DNA of 64,000 nucleotides from an uncultured Eubacteriales bacterium (GCA_900545265.1 UQYI01000001.1:62001-126000); one strand, 5' to 3'. Shown: positions 23,820 to 33,028, numbered from the stretch's first letter. The notes: a model not told the origin generated them from the letters alone. Made by a program: numbers and translations.

Positions 23820-26198
23820 GTGGACAAAATATTACAGCAGGTAGAAAAGCTTTTAAAGCAGCAGAATGAGGTCTCTCTTCAGGAGGCCACCGTATATCAG
23901 ATCCACAACGCTCTGGGCCGGGTGGTCATGGACGGCATCGCCGACAACTGGTACGAAAGCCGCCATTCCCACGAACGGAACCGGAGCGCTTATTATCTTT
24001 CGGCGGAGTATCTTACCGGCCGGATGGTATACAACAACCTCTACAATCTGGGCATTCTGGAAGAGGTCAAAAAGGCCTTTGCCGACAACGGCCTGGATAT
24101 CAACATGTTTGAAGAGATCGAAGACTGCGCCCTGGGCAACGGCGGTCTTGGACGGTTGGCCGCCTGTTTTCTGGATTCCGCCGCTACCATGAATCTGCCT
24201 CTGGACGGTTACGGCATCCGCTATAAGTACGGCTTGTTCAAGCAAAGCTGGCGGGACGGCTTCCAGAACGAAGCCGCCGATGACTGGCAGCGCTTTGGGG
24301 ACCCCTGGTCCCGGCGGCGGGACAGCCACGAAATGCTGGTAAAGTTTGCCGACCAGACCGTCCGGGCCGTACCTTATGATATGCCGGTCATCGGCTATCA
24401 CACCAGCCACATCGGCACCCTGCGTTTGTGGCAGAGTGAAGCGCTGGAGGATTTTGACTTCCAGCTGTTCAACGATCAGGAATATGCTCTGGCCGTCCGG
24501 GAAAAGAACGCCGTGGAGGATATCACCCGGGTTCTGTACCCTAACGATACCACCCGGGCCGGGAAAAAGCTGCGGCTCAAGCAGCAGTATTTCCTTTCCT
24601 CCGCCTCTTTGCAGGATCTGCTCTTCCGCTACAAGCGGGAGGAGCGCCCTCTGGAAAACTTTGCCCAGTATATTGCCATTCAGCTCAACGACACCCACCC
24701 CACCGTTTCCATTCCGGAGCTTATCCGGCTGCTGATGAACGAAGGGATGCAGTTTGAGCAGGCTTTCGACGTGGCGCAGCATACCTTTGCCTATACCAAC
24801 CACACCGTCATGCAGGAGGCTCTGGAAAAGTGGGACGCAGACCTGTTCAAGGAACTGCTACCGGAGATCTTTGATATCGTCTACCGCATCAATGCCAAGC
24901 TCTGCGGGGAACTCATGCAGAAGGGGCTGGACTGCACCGATTATGCCATCATCCAGGGGAACCGGATCCACATGGCCAACATGGCCGTGTATGTAAGCCA
25001 TGCGGTCAATGGCGTGGCCAAGATCCATACGGAGATCCTCAAGCACGATGTGCTGAAGAACTGGTATGCCCTTTACCCCGAACGCTTCCAGAACAAAACC
25101 AACGGCATTACCCAGCGGCGTTGGCTGGGGCTTTGCAACCCCGGGCTGGCCGATTTTATCACCAGACGCATAGGCGATGGGTGGATCACCGATCTGGATC
25201 AGCTGGAAAAGCTCCGCGCCTTTACCTCTGATGAAGATGTAAAGGACTTCCTGGCCGTAAAGCGGCAGAACAAAGAGCGGCTTTCCGCCCTTATCTCCCA
25301 GAAAGAGTGGGTAGATATTCCTGCCGGGTTCGTCTATGACGTGCAGATCAAGCGTATGCATGAGTATAAGCGGCAACTGATGAACGCACTGGCCATTCTG
25401 GATATATACTTCGGCATCAAGGATGGCCGGATTACCGACTTCCCCCCCACGGCCTTTATCTTCGGGGCCAAATCCGCTCCGGGGTATATCATTGCCAAGA
25501 CAGTCATCAAATTCATCAACGAGATCGCCGCAAAGATCAATGCCGACCCGGATATGGCCGATAAGATGCGGGTGGTCTTTGTACAGAACTATAACTGCTC
25601 CTATGCCGAGCATATCATCCCGGCGGCGGATATCTCCGAACAGATCTCCCCGGCGGGCACCGAGGCCAGCGGCACCGGCAACATGAAGCTCATGCTCAAC
25701 GGCGCCGTTACCCTGGGCACCTATGACGGGGCCAACATCGAGATCGTAGCTGCCGCAGGCGAAGAGAACAACTATATCTTCGGCGCCCGGGTGGATACCC
25801 TCAATGCCCTGCGGCCTCACTATGACCCCAAGGCCATTTATGACCACGAGCCCCGGATCCGGCGGGTGGTGGATACCATGGTGGACGGCACCTTCTCCGA
25901 CAACGGCACGGGCCAGTTCCAGGCGCTGTATAACTCCCTTCTCTTTGGAAACAGCTGGCAGAAGGCGGATTACTACTTTGTGCTGTATGAGCTTCTGCCC
26001 TATATCGACCGGAAGCTCCAGGCCCTGTACGATACCAAAGACCCCATGACCTTTGGCCGCAAGTGCCTGATGAACACCTGCGCCGCAGGCCCCTTCTCCT
26101 CCGACAGGACCATCCGCCAGTATGCGGAGGAGATCTGGCATATTGCACCCCTGACCGTGGAGGGCAGCCTGCCCTTCGGCACGGCCAGCACCCATTGA
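23820..26198 (+). CDS. glgP: Glycogen/maltodextrin phosphorylase
   Basis: GlgP releases glucose 1-phosphate from alpha-glucans using phosphate and PLP. The PLP-binding motif EASGTGNMKLMLNG is intact, with Lys623. Other family segments are ALGNGGLGRLAACFLDSAATMNLP and QLNDTHPTVSIPEL. I choose the GTG at 23820, with GAGGAAGGG about 12 bases upstream, because the in-frame ATG at 23757 overlaps the -10 promoter box; the product is then 792 residues, close to the Bacillus enzyme. It probably cooperates with MalQ. Two envelope-type genes follow within 18 and 28 bases. Confidence 0.95.
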   Translation: MDKILQQVEKLLKQQNEVSLQEATVYQIHNALGRVVMDGIADNWYESRHSHERNRSAYYLSAEYLTGRMVYNNLYNLGILEEVKKAFADNGLDINMFEEIEDCALGNGGLGRLAACFLDSAATMNLPLDGYGIRYKYGLFKQSWRDGFQNEAADDWQRFGDPWSRRRDSHEMLVKFADQTVRAVPYDMPVIGYHTSHIGTLRLWQSEALEDFDFQLFNDQEYALAVREKNAVEDITRVLYPNDTTRAGKKLRLKQQYFLSSASLQDLLFRYKREERPLENFAQYIAIQLNDTHPTVSIPELIRLLMNEGMQFEQAFDVAQHTFAYTNHTVMQEALEKWDADLFKELLPEIFDIVYRINAKLCGELMQKGLDCTDYAIIQGNRIHMANMAVYVSHAVNGVAKIHTEILKHDVLKNWYALYPERFQNKTNGITQRRWLGLCNPGLADFITRRIGDGWITDLDQLEKLRAFTSDEDVKDFLAVKRQNKERLSALISQKEWVDIPAGFVYDVQIKRMHEYKRQLMNALAILDIYFGIKDGRITDFPPTAFIFGAKSAPGYIIAKTVIKFINEIAAKINADPDMADKMRVVFVQNYNCSYAEHIIPAADISEQISPAGTEASGTGNMKLMLNGAVTLGTYDGANIEIVAAAGEENNYIFGARVDTLNALRPHYDPKAIYDHEPRIRRVVDTMVDGTFSDNGTGQFQALYNSLLFGNSWQKADYYFVLYELLPYIDRKLQALYDTKDPMTFGRKCLMNTCAAGPFSSDRTIRQYAEEIWHIAPLTVEGSLPFGTASTH

Positions 26199-26216
26199 AA
26201 CCATTAAGGAGGCATT

Positions 26217-27170
26217 ATGTTCTCACTTTCTGCGGCGGCCCTTACAGGCTATCCCGCTGCCCTGCTGCTGACCGTGCTGCTCATTCTGCTCCTGCGGGAC
26301 AAGCTGCCCCAGGATCACGGCCGTGCCTATGCCGTAAACGGAGAAAAAAGCCGGGGCAAAGCCCGGGGCACCGGGGTGGTGTTCATCCCGGTGTTTGCGG
26401 TGCTGTGTCTGGTGCTGCTCCCCTTTTCCTGGGAACTGGCGGTGTATCTGTTTCTGACTCTGGCGGCCATGCTCACCGGGTATCTGGACGATTGCAGCGA
26501 ACTGCCCTGGAGCGAGCTGAAAAAGGGGCTGCTGGATCTGGCCATCTGCCTGGTGGCGGTGGTCACCTTTATGAATGCCAACCAGGGGCCCTACAGTCTC
26601 TCTCTGTTCGGCAGCGCTCTGCTGCTGCCCCGATGGGCGTTCTTTATTCTGGCGGTATTTGTGCTGTGGGCCTTTATCAACTGCTGCAACTGTTCCGACG
26701 GTGTGGACGGCCTTTTCGGCACCCTTGCCTCCATTGCGCTGGGCGCCACAGGCTACGCTTTGTACCGGTTTCTGGATAAGCCCCTGTGGGGCGTATGCGC
26801 CCTGATTCTTATGGGCTGTCTGGGCGCCTACCTGCTGTTCAACGCCTCCCCCTGCATGCTGATGATGGGCGATGCAGGCAGCCGGGCCATCGGACTGTTT
26901 CTGGGCATCCTCATGCTGGAAACGGGGAATGTGCTTTTGTCTGTTCCCTTTGCGGTGGTGATCCTTCTCAACGGCGGGCTGGGGCTGCTGAAGCTTTCTG
27001 TCATGCGGCTGTTCCATACCAAGAAGTTCATGGCCGGGCTGCGAACCCCGCTTCATGATGAATGCCGGAAGAACCGTGGCTGGTCTGATACGCAGACGGT
27101 ATTCCGCTTTGCCATTGCCCAACTGCTGTGCGCCATGGTAGGGCTGCTAGCCATGGGGCTCATGGCCTGA
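26217..27170 (+). CDS. MraY-like glycosyl-1-phosphate transferase (GT4 family)
   Basis: A polytopic membrane protein (about 9-10 helices, 317 residues) of the polyprenyl-phosphate phosphoglycosyl transferase family. Visible motifs are TGYLDD (the Asp pair near residue 83-84), NCCNCSDGVDGL (MraY NxxDGxDGL) and MLMMGDAGSRAIG. The C-terminal TPLHDECRKNRGWSDTQTVFRF corresponds to the MraY TPIHHHFE-GWSE segment, but only one of its three histidines is kept. It is therefore likely a paralogue rather than the essential MraY, possibly for a different nucleotide sugar. It lies 18 bases after glgP and in the same direction. Confidence 0.85.
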   Translation: MFSLSAAALTGYPAALLLTVLLILLLRDKLPQDHGRAYAVNGEKSRGKARGTGVVFIPVFAVLCLVLLPFSWELAVYLFLTLAAMLTGYLDDCSELPWSELKKGLLDLAICLVAVVTFMNANQGPYSLSLFGSALLLPRWAFFILAVFVLWAFINCCNCSDGVDGLFGTLASIALGATGYALYRFLDKPLWGVCALILMGCLGAYLLFNASPCMLMMGDAGSRAIGLFLGILMLETGNVLLSVPFAVVILLNGGLGLLKLSVMRLFHTKKFMAGLRTPLHDECRKNRGWSDTQTVFRFAIAQLLCAMVGLLAMGLMA

Positions 27171-27198
27171 GTGAAAAAGTCGACAAGGAGACTATTTC

Positions 27199-28287
27199 TT
27201 GCTGTATTCCAAACAAACACGCTTTTCTGCTGCCATGGCTGCTTTGGCCCTGGCAGTTCTTTTTCTTCTTACGGCCGGAGGCTGCAACGGAACCACCCCG
27301 GCGGCAGAAAACACCCCGGCTCCCTCTCTGGAGGCTGCTCCGGAGGAAATCTATTTATACGGGGAATCCCACGGACGGGAGGATATTCTGACCCGGGAAC
27401 TGTCTTTGTGGCAGGACTGCTATGCCCGGGGGATGCGGCATCTGTTTGTAGAGATGCCCTATTATACCGCCGAATATATGAACCGGTGGATGCAGGCGGA
27501 AGACGACAGTCTCCTGCTGGCTCTGTATGCCGATTGGGAGGGCACCCTGCAGCATAACGAGACCTATCTCCGTTTTTACCGCGGGCTGAAGGAGACCTGC
27601 CCGGAAACGGTTTTTCATGGCACGGATGTGGGGCATCAGTTACATTCCACGGGGCAGCGGTATCTGAATGAACTGAAGGCCGCCGGGCAGCAGGATACGG
27701 AGGCATACGCCCGCACGCTGAAGGCGCTGGAGCAGGGCCGCACTTTTTATTACGGTCCGGAAGAGGAAGCCGACGCTTACCGGGAAACCTGCCTGGTGGA
27801 GAATTTTCTGGAGGCCTATGCCCAGCTGGAGGGCAAAGCTGTTATGGGGATCTACGGAGCCAATCATCTTGACTTCACCGACAGTCACCCAGACGCCATG
27901 TGGGACCGGCTCCGGGAACAGCTGGGAAACGCCCTGCATCGGGAGGATCTGCGGATCACGGAGCATACAACACTGGAGATCAACGGCAAAAGCTACGCTG
28001 CCCTTTGCTACGGCAGCGAAGACATATCCCAGTGGAACAGTGCCTTTGGCAGCCGCACCTTTTATCTGCTGGAAGAGAGCGCCTATGAGGACTTTCGGAA
28101 TGCACCATTGACCAATGATGTACTGCCCCTGAACCAATATCCCATGGAGCTTACGACCGGACAGGTGCTGGTAGTAGAATATGCACAAAAGGACGGTTCC
28201 CTGCTGCGGCTGTATTACCGCACGGACGGGACCAGCTGGCAGGATATGCCGGTCTCTGTGGGCTTTACGCCGGAAGCCGAAGCGTAG
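27199..28287 (+). CDS. Probable lipoprotein with TIKI/TraB/EreA-like domain
   Basis: The start is a TTG at 27199 with AAGGAG 8 bases upstream. A hydrophobic signal ends at Cys29 (LLTAGGC), a plausible but imperfect lipobox because the -3 residue is Ala. The mature protein begins after a Thr/Pro-rich spacer with IYLYGESHG (residues 51-59), then RHLFVEMPYY and later MGIYGANHLDF. The GExHG plus distant GxxHxD pattern fits the TIKI/ChaN/erythromycin-esterase superfamily of putative metal-dependent hydrolases. It is probably co-transcribed with glgP and the MraY-like gene. The substrate is unknown. Confidence 0.78.
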   Translation: MLYSKQTRFSAAMAALALAVLFLLTAGGCNGTTPAAENTPAPSLEAAPEEIYLYGESHGREDILTRELSLWQDCYARGMRHLFVEMPYYTAEYMNRWMQAEDDSLLLALYADWEGTLQHNETYLRFYRGLKETCPETVFHGTDVGHQLHSTGQRYLNELKAAGQQDTEAYARTLKALEQGRTFYYGPEEEADAYRETCLVENFLEAYAQLEGKAVMGIYGANHLDFTDSHPDAMWDRLREQLGNALHREDLRITEHTTLEINGKSYAALCYGSEDISQWNSAFGSRTFYLLEESAYEDFRNAPLTNDVLPLNQYPMELTTGQVLVVEYAQKDGSLLRLYYRTDGTSWQDMPVSVGFTPEAEA

Positions 28288-28324
28288 CCCCCCTGTCTGC
28301 CCGAAGGAAGATCGACCCGGGGCC

Positions 28325-28412
28325 GGGGGCGCTGCCCTTTGGCGAAGCCAAAGACAGCGGGCCGCGTCGGCGCGGCCCGCTGGGGCGGCGGCACGCCGCC
28401 CGCAGCGCCCCC
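28325..28412 (+). repeat. Type B cloverleaf repeat, copy B2
   Basis: Closing stem GGGGGCGCTGC (28325-28335) pairs with GCAGCGCCCCC (28402-28412), 11 bp and perfect. Arm 1 is CTTTGGC-GAA-GCCAAAG (28337-28353), arm 2 is CAGCGGGCCGCG with CGCGGCCCGCTG (28355-28382, 12 bp, loop TCGG), and arm 3 is GGGCGGCG-GCA-CGCCGCCC (28383-28401). All four helices are perfect, making this the best-preserved type B copy. It lies between two convergent genes. Confidence 0.9.
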
Positions 28413-28449
28413 TCCCGAACACCGCGCAGACTCCGTCTCCCCGGTATGC

Positions 28450-28481
28450 AAAAAAGCGCCTCCTGCATGAGGCGCTTTTTG
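28450..28481. terminator. Bidirectional terminator between the lipoprotein and CotH genes
   Basis: GCGCCTC pairs with GAGGCGC (loop CTGCAT), preceded by A6 and followed by T5, so it can work for both convergent genes. Nearly the same hairpin follows repeat B4 at 41642-41672. Confidence 0.88.
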
Positions 28482-28527
28482 TGTTCGGATCGTGCTTTAA
28501 GCCTTTAAACAGCCCGAAAACAGGTTT

Positions 28528-31413
28528 TTAATTCCCGGAAGCATACTTGCTCCTGAGCGCAGCCAATTCGCTTTCTGACAGGCGAAAATAGCTTTTAAGC
28601 TGCTTGTAGATCTGTTCCGGCCGCTGGTTCATAAAGGAGCGGATGGTCTCTATCTCTTTCTTCCAGGCGCTGACGGAGCCGGGGGAATACTTGCTGCCCC
28701 AGTATTTGGTGTGCCGGGCCATTTCCGGCTCCATTTCACTGACCAGCTGATCCAGTATCCGGCTGCACCGCTGGGGCTGGAATACCGTTTCAACCAGCTC
28801 CACAAACCGCTCCACAAACTTCTCCCTCCACTTTTTATTGCGGGAAAAGCCATAGGGAATCAGGGTCTTCAGATGGCTGGTAGCCGTATCCATCCCTTCC
28901 CTGGTAAAGAAGGTGCCCATCATGCTGCGGCTGACGCCGCTGCTGTAGCCCATGGCATAATCAAAATCATAGAAGATGGCTCGCCAGCGGATGGCGTTAT
29001 CCGTAGTATGCCAGTACTTCTGGTTAGCCACATCCGTATTGCCCAGATAGATGGTGCAGATGAGATAGTCTATAAAGTAGTCTTCATCCACCCATTGCAG
29101 AAACTTTTCATACCCGGAGTCAGAGGTCATGTCCTTGTTTTCCGCGTAGTCCGTGACCTTCAGCCAGTCGGTCTTACTTCCCCGAACCACCGTCTGGTTA
29201 TAGCGGATGATCTCCACCTTATCCTTATCCACACCGTAGTGAGTCTCCAGAAAATCAGCGTTCTGATCCTCATTCAGATCATACAGGCCGTAATACTGCC
29301 CGTTTACATACACCACCACCGGCTTTGTGGCCGCCACATCTATATGCAGCCCCAAGCACAGCCGGGAAGCGTAGGAATCCCGAATACGGGCCTTGGTGTT
29401 ATCCTGACCGGAATTGCGCACTACCAGAGAACCGTAGCTGATCATCCCGTATTCCGGGAAGAACGGGTACGTTACCTTGGATTGCCCATAAGCGCCCCGC
29501 AGATGAATGGACAGGGACGGCTGCTTGCTGCCCAGAGTGCCCGCCCCTTTGGCTTTGAACCCTGCCGGAAAAGCGGTACCCAGACGGCCGTCGCTTTCGT
29601 AATAGGTCAGGTAGCCCTCCCGCTCCACCTTGGTTTTGGACTGTTTGCTTTTGGCGGACCAGACCACGGTTTTATCCTCCGGCGCCAGATAAATGGAAAC
29701 CACCGGCAGGCTGTGGGGTTCTTCAAATAGGTAGGTAAAGGCGGTCATGGGGCTGTCCAGCTTCCCGGGCTGGGAAGCATAGGCCCGCACCACCGTATTC
29801 CGACTGATGGAGATAGGCCCCGTATACACCCGGGATGCGGCGGTAGGTTTGCTGCCGTCGGTGGTATAATAGATGGTGGCTCCTTCTTCTGCGGTAAGGG
29901 TCAGGGAGAAGGCCGTCGTTTGATACAGTTCCGTATCAGAATACACAGGAGTTGCCGCATATCCCGTAACGTAGGCGGTGCTGTTAGCCGCGCCTGGTGT
30001 GGCTTCCGAAAAAAACACATGCTCCCGAACGGTATCCCCTTCCACCCGGCCGGAGGTCATGCCCCGTTCCAGAGCGCCGGTGAGGAACCTGTCCTGTACG
30101 TTCCCCTGCGTATCCTTCAGATACAGCGTTTCTCCGCTTTTGGAAATGCCAAAGGGATCCCCCGAACGAAGGGAAAGCACATAATAGGCCCCCGGTTCCA
30201 GTATCACATTGGCAAAGGTATATTTATCCTTTTGCAGGGAATCCGTCAACACCCAGCCTGCCAGGGATACGCTTTCCCTGCCGCCGTTATGCAGCTCCAC
30301 CCAGTCGTCTCCGTCCTTTTGGGAGGCGCAGACCTCGCTGATATAAACGCCCTCCGGGTCATAGGCCCCCAGATTGGAGATATCCTGTACCCCGGTACCG
30401 TTTTCACGACCGGGAGAAGGGTAGCGGAAGTAGTTCCCCTTTCCGTCAAAGGAGATATCCGCCCCGATTACGGAAGGCACCAGCAGCTGGGTATATTGCA
30501 GCGTACCTTCGTCATAGAGAAAGACCCCCTCCTCCTCTGCACTTACCGAAAAATTGGCATGGAGATACGTGCCGGACTTGTCTTTTCCATCCAGAAACAC
30601 GACCAGATATTCTCCCTGACCGATGTTCCCCTCAGGGAATGCCCACTTGGTCAGTGTATCCCGGTCATCGGATAAATACAGGCCTTTCAGGGAGCGAGCA
30701 GGCCCCCCGTTGTACAGCTCCACAAAATCTCCGCAATCCCCATCCTCATCCACGGCAGAATACCGGTTGGAGATCAGCAGTTCATTGAGCATCAACCCGT
30801 TCAGGGTATCGGAAGGAGTGGCCTCCAGAGTACTGTATATGGGGGTGGTATTGGCGGCCCCGGGAGTAGGTTCCTGACAGTACCCCCAGCCATCCGCCGC
30901 CATGGCCCAGCTCACATCCCGTTCCAGGGCGGGGATCTCCAGCATATCCAGCTGCGCTCCATCCGTGCCGTTCAGATACAGTGTATCGCCCGCTTTTTTC
31001 AACCCCAGTTCCACGGAGGGATGGCTGCTGCCCCCGCAGGTGCATATGGCCACATACCCCCCGGGCGCCAGCATATAAGCGGGAAGCTGCCGTTTGTTTG
31101 GCTTCAGAGGGTCATCCGATACAAAAAAGTTTTGCAGATCTACCGTCCGTCCGGAGCCGTTGTACAGTTCAAACCAGTCCCAACGGCCGCAGCCCTCATA
31201 GGGGTTGGCCAGATGAGAGGAGCTTACCGCCTCGGTAAATACCAGTCCTTCTGCAGAAGCTTCCTGCTCTTTTCCGACAGCAGGCTGAGCGGATACCTGG
31301 GTATTGATGCCGGTAATAGGCGCTGTCTCTTTCGGCGGCGTACAGGCAGCCAAAGGCAGCAGGCTGCAAGCGATGAGCAGCCAGGCGATCCCTTTCCGTA
31401 AATATGTATGCAT
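28528..31413 (-). CDS. Secreted lipoprotein with lamin-tail-like domains and a CotH-type kinase domain
   Basis: The likely start is the ATG at 31413 (MHTYLRKGIAWLL), which gives a compact lipoprotein signal ending LLPLAAC; in-frame ATGs upstream to 31479 are possible. Three lamin-tail-like beta domains follow (WDWFELYNGSG, GDFVELYNGGP and DDWVELHNGGR begin them), then a chitobiase/FN3-like module (TIYYTTDGSKPTAASRVYTGPI) and a C-terminal CotH kinase domain with HLRGAYGQSK, VNGQYYGLYDLNEDQN and IFYDFDYAMG. CotH proteins are secreted or spore-coat protein kinases. This is about 960 residues. It is monocistronic, with a terminator at 28450. Confidence 0.9.
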   Translation of the reverse strand: MHTYLRKGIAWLLIACSLLPLAACTPPKETAPITGINTQVSAQPAVGKEQEASAEGLVFTEAVSSSHLANPYEGCGRWDWFELYNGSGRTVDLQNFFVSDDPLKPNKRQLPAYMLAPGGYVAICTCGGSSHPSVELGLKKAGDTLYLNGTDGAQLDMLEIPALERDVSWAMAADGWGYCQEPTPGAANTTPIYSTLEATPSDTLNGLMLNELLISNRYSAVDEDGDCGDFVELYNGGPARSLKGLYLSDDRDTLTKWAFPEGNIGQGEYLVVFLDGKDKSGTYLHANFSVSAEEEGVFLYDEGTLQYTQLLVPSVIGADISFDGKGNYFRYPSPGRENGTGVQDISNLGAYDPEGVYISEVCASQKDGDDWVELHNGGRESVSLAGWVLTDSLQKDKYTFANVILEPGAYYVLSLRSGDPFGISKSGETLYLKDTQGNVQDRFLTGALERGMTSGRVEGDTVREHVFFSEATPGAANSTAYVTGYAATPVYSDTELYQTTAFSLTLTAEEGATIYYTTDGSKPTAASRVYTGPISISRNTVVRAYASQPGKLDSPMTAFTYLFEEPHSLPVVSIYLAPEDKTVVWSAKSKQSKTKVEREGYLTYYESDGRLGTAFPAGFKAKGAGTLGSKQPSLSIHLRGAYGQSKVTYPFFPEYGMISYGSLVVRNSGQDNTKARIRDSYASRLCLGLHIDVAATKPVVVYVNGQYYGLYDLNEDQNADFLETHYGVDKDKVEIIRYNQTVVRGSKTDWLKVTDYAENKDMTSDSGYEKFLQWVDEDYFIDYLICTIYLGNTDVANQKYWHTTDNAIRWRAIFYDFDYAMGYSSGVSRSMMGTFFTREGMDTATSHLKTLIPYGFSRNKKWREKFVERFVELVETVFQPQRCSRILDQLVSEMEPEMARHTKYWGSKYSPGSVSAWKKEIETIRSFMNQRPEQIYKQLKSYFRLSESELAALRSKYASGN

Positions 31414-31633
31414 AGGCCCGTGGCCATCCTTTCCCATATTCTCATACAGCATCATACCACCTTCTCCCAAAAGGAGCAAGGCGCAGGAACATCTGTTCTT
31501 TCATTATTGACAACTATTCCGCATTTCAACCGAAAGGGCGCAGGCTGTCATGCAAGTCTGTCGAAACGAAGGGAGCATTTATCCGAAGTCGGGGATGCGG
31601 GGAAGCCGAAGCAGCCTCGTATACCCAGGGCGT

Positions 31634-31712
31634 GGGGCGCATGTTCCGGCTGTGCCGGAACTCTGCGGGGGCGGCCGCCCCCGCAGGCGCGCCGTAGGCG
31701 CGCATGCGCCCC
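31634..31712 (+). repeat. Type A cloverleaf repeat, copy A8 (forward)
   Basis: Closing stem GGGGCGCAT (31634-31642) pairs with ATGCGCCCC (31704-31712). Arm 1 is GTTCCGGC-TGT-GCCGGAAC (31643-31661), arm 2 is CTGCGGGGGC with GCCCCCGCAG (31663-31686), and arm 3 is GCGCGCC-GTA-GGCGCGC (31687-31703). Arm 3 carries a compensated T-A to C-G change. It lies in the 397-base gap between the CotH start and the nitroreductase end; the CotH promoter must also lie here but was not clearly found. Confidence 0.88.
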
Positions 31713-31770
31713 CAAAGCCCCGTGCCCGCTCCAGTTCCGTCCGTCACGGCCCAGGCTCCGCCCTAACGCA

Positions 31771-31795
31771 AACATGCCCCTGAAAAGGGGCATGT
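31771..31795 (-). terminator. Probable terminator of the YgjP-nitroreductase operon
   Basis: ATGCCCCT pairs with AGGGGCAT; reading leftward the hairpin is followed by GTTTG only, so the T-tract is weak. It lies 16 bases after the nitroreductase stop. Confidence 0.6.
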
Positions 31796-31810
31796 ATGGA
31801 ACAAGCTTCC

Positions 31811-32323
31811 TTACAGCCGGGTCACCAGCTGCGACATCTCCTTGCGCCGGTCATGCTGGGGACCGGGTTTGGCATCCGCCGCCGGATAGCCCATGGGCAG
31901 CAGGCACCAGAGATGCTCTTCTTCCGGAAGCTGGAAGGCCTTCTGCACGGCCTCGCTGTCGAACCAGCCCACTATGCAGGTGCCAAGGCCCTGTGCCTGT
32001 GCCTCCAGCATCATGTGCGTCATAACAATGGTGGTATCCATTTGATCCCAGCTGTGGCCGTCAAAGCCGCTGTGGGCACTTTCTGCCTCTATGCCGCAGA
32101 ACATGAGCACTACCGGCGCATCAAAAGCGCAGGGAGTCAATGAACGCAGCAACGCCAGATCTTTCTCCTTTTCCACCACATATACCTTCCAAGGCTGCAT
32201 ATTTTTGGCCGTAGGGGCGATCCTGCCGGCTTCCAGCACCCGCTGAAGCTTTTCCTCTTCCACCGGCCGGGCGTCATAGGCGCGCAGGGAATATCTTTCC
32301 TCCATCAACTGCAAAAGATCCAT
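31811..32323 (-). CDS. Nitroreductase family protein
   Basis: A flavin-dependent oxidoreductase of 170 residues. The N-terminus MDLLQLMEERYSLRAYDARPV and the next segment VLEAGRIAPTAKNMQPWKVYVV are typical FMN-contact regions. GLGTCIVGWFD and LLPMGYPA complete the family pattern. Such enzymes reduce nitro compounds, quinones or flavins; the physiological substrate is unknown. It follows the YgjP-type gene after 27 bases and probably shares its promoter. Confidence 0.93.
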   Translation of the reverse strand: MDLLQLMEERYSLRAYDARPVEEEKLQRVLEAGRIAPTAKNMQPWKVYVVEKEKDLALLRSLTPCAFDAPVVLMFCGIEAESAHSGFDGHSWDQMDTTIVMTHMMLEAQAQGLGTCIVGWFDSEAVQKAFQLPEEEHLWCLLPMGYPAADAKPGPQHDRRKEMSQLVTRL

Positions 32324-32350
32324 AGTTTCTATCTCCTTTCTGTTTTCTTC

Positions 32351-32890
32351 TTATTTTGGTTCAGGGGCAGCTGCAGGCAGCGCTTTCAACAGCTTTTCCC
32401 GCCGCTTATAGTCGGGCATATACCGGGCCACCAGCGCATAAAACTCCGGTCCGTGATTCCGGTGCTTCAGATGGCTCAACTCGTGTACCACCACATATTC
32501 CACTGCTTCTTCGGGATATTGCATCAACCGCCAGGAAAAGCTCAATCGGTTTTTGCCGCTGCAGCTGCCAAAGCGGGTTCTGGCCCCTGTGATGGTGATT
32601 CCCTCCGGATACAGGCCCATACGTTCACTCCAACGCTTCACAAGTTCCGGCAGGAGGGCTTTGGCCGCCTTTCTGTAAGCGGCTTCTTCCTCCTCTGAAG
32701 GCTCCGGAAAGGCTTCCAACCGGGCCAGCACCTGTTTCTGATGCTGGAGGATCCATGCCATTTTCTCCTGCAAAAACGACTCTATCCGTCCCCGTGAAAG
32801 AAACCTGGGGGCCCGCACCAACACTTTTCCCTCCCGTGTGATCTCCACGGCCAATGTTTTCCTATCGGAACGAAGCAGGGTATATTCCAT
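32351..32890 (-). CDS. YgjP-like zinc metallopeptidase domain protein (DUF45/M48-related)
   Basis: The zinc motif HELSHLKHRNHGPEF (HExxH plus a downstream His) is intact, preceded by TRFGSCSGKNRLSFSWRLMQYP, the signature of the YgjP/DUF45 family. The N-terminal half is the beta-rich YgjP extension. The start is the ATG at 32890: AAGGAGG is 7 bases upstream, whereas the ATG at 32896 is only one base from it. Length is 179 residues. These proteins are predicted metal-dependent hydrolases of unknown substrate. Confidence 0.93.
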   Translation of the reverse strand: MEYTLLRSDRKTLAVEITREGKVLVRAPRFLSRGRIESFLQEKMAWILQHQKQVLARLEAFPEPSEEEEAAYRKAAKALLPELVKRWSERMGLYPEGITITGARTRFGSCSGKNRLSFSWRLMQYPEEAVEYVVVHELSHLKHRNHGPEFYALVARYMPDYKRREKLLKALPAAAPEPK

Positions 32891-32912
32891 GGCCATGCCT
32901 CCTTTTGCCTGC

Positions 32913-32942
32913 AGTATACCAAAGCGCTTTGCATGTTTGCAA
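32913..32942 (-). promoter_or_regulatory. Predicted promoter for the YgjP-nitroreductase operon
   Basis: On the minus strand TTGCAA (32937-32942) is followed after 18 bases by TATACT (32913-32918), 22 bases upstream of the start codon. Confidence 0.6.
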
Positions 32943-33028
32943 GTCCTCTTTTGCGTTTGAACAATGCCTTTTCCGCCGATTCGGCACCTGGGACGCGGCA
33001 AAGCGAAATACAGCGTATACGCCGGGCG

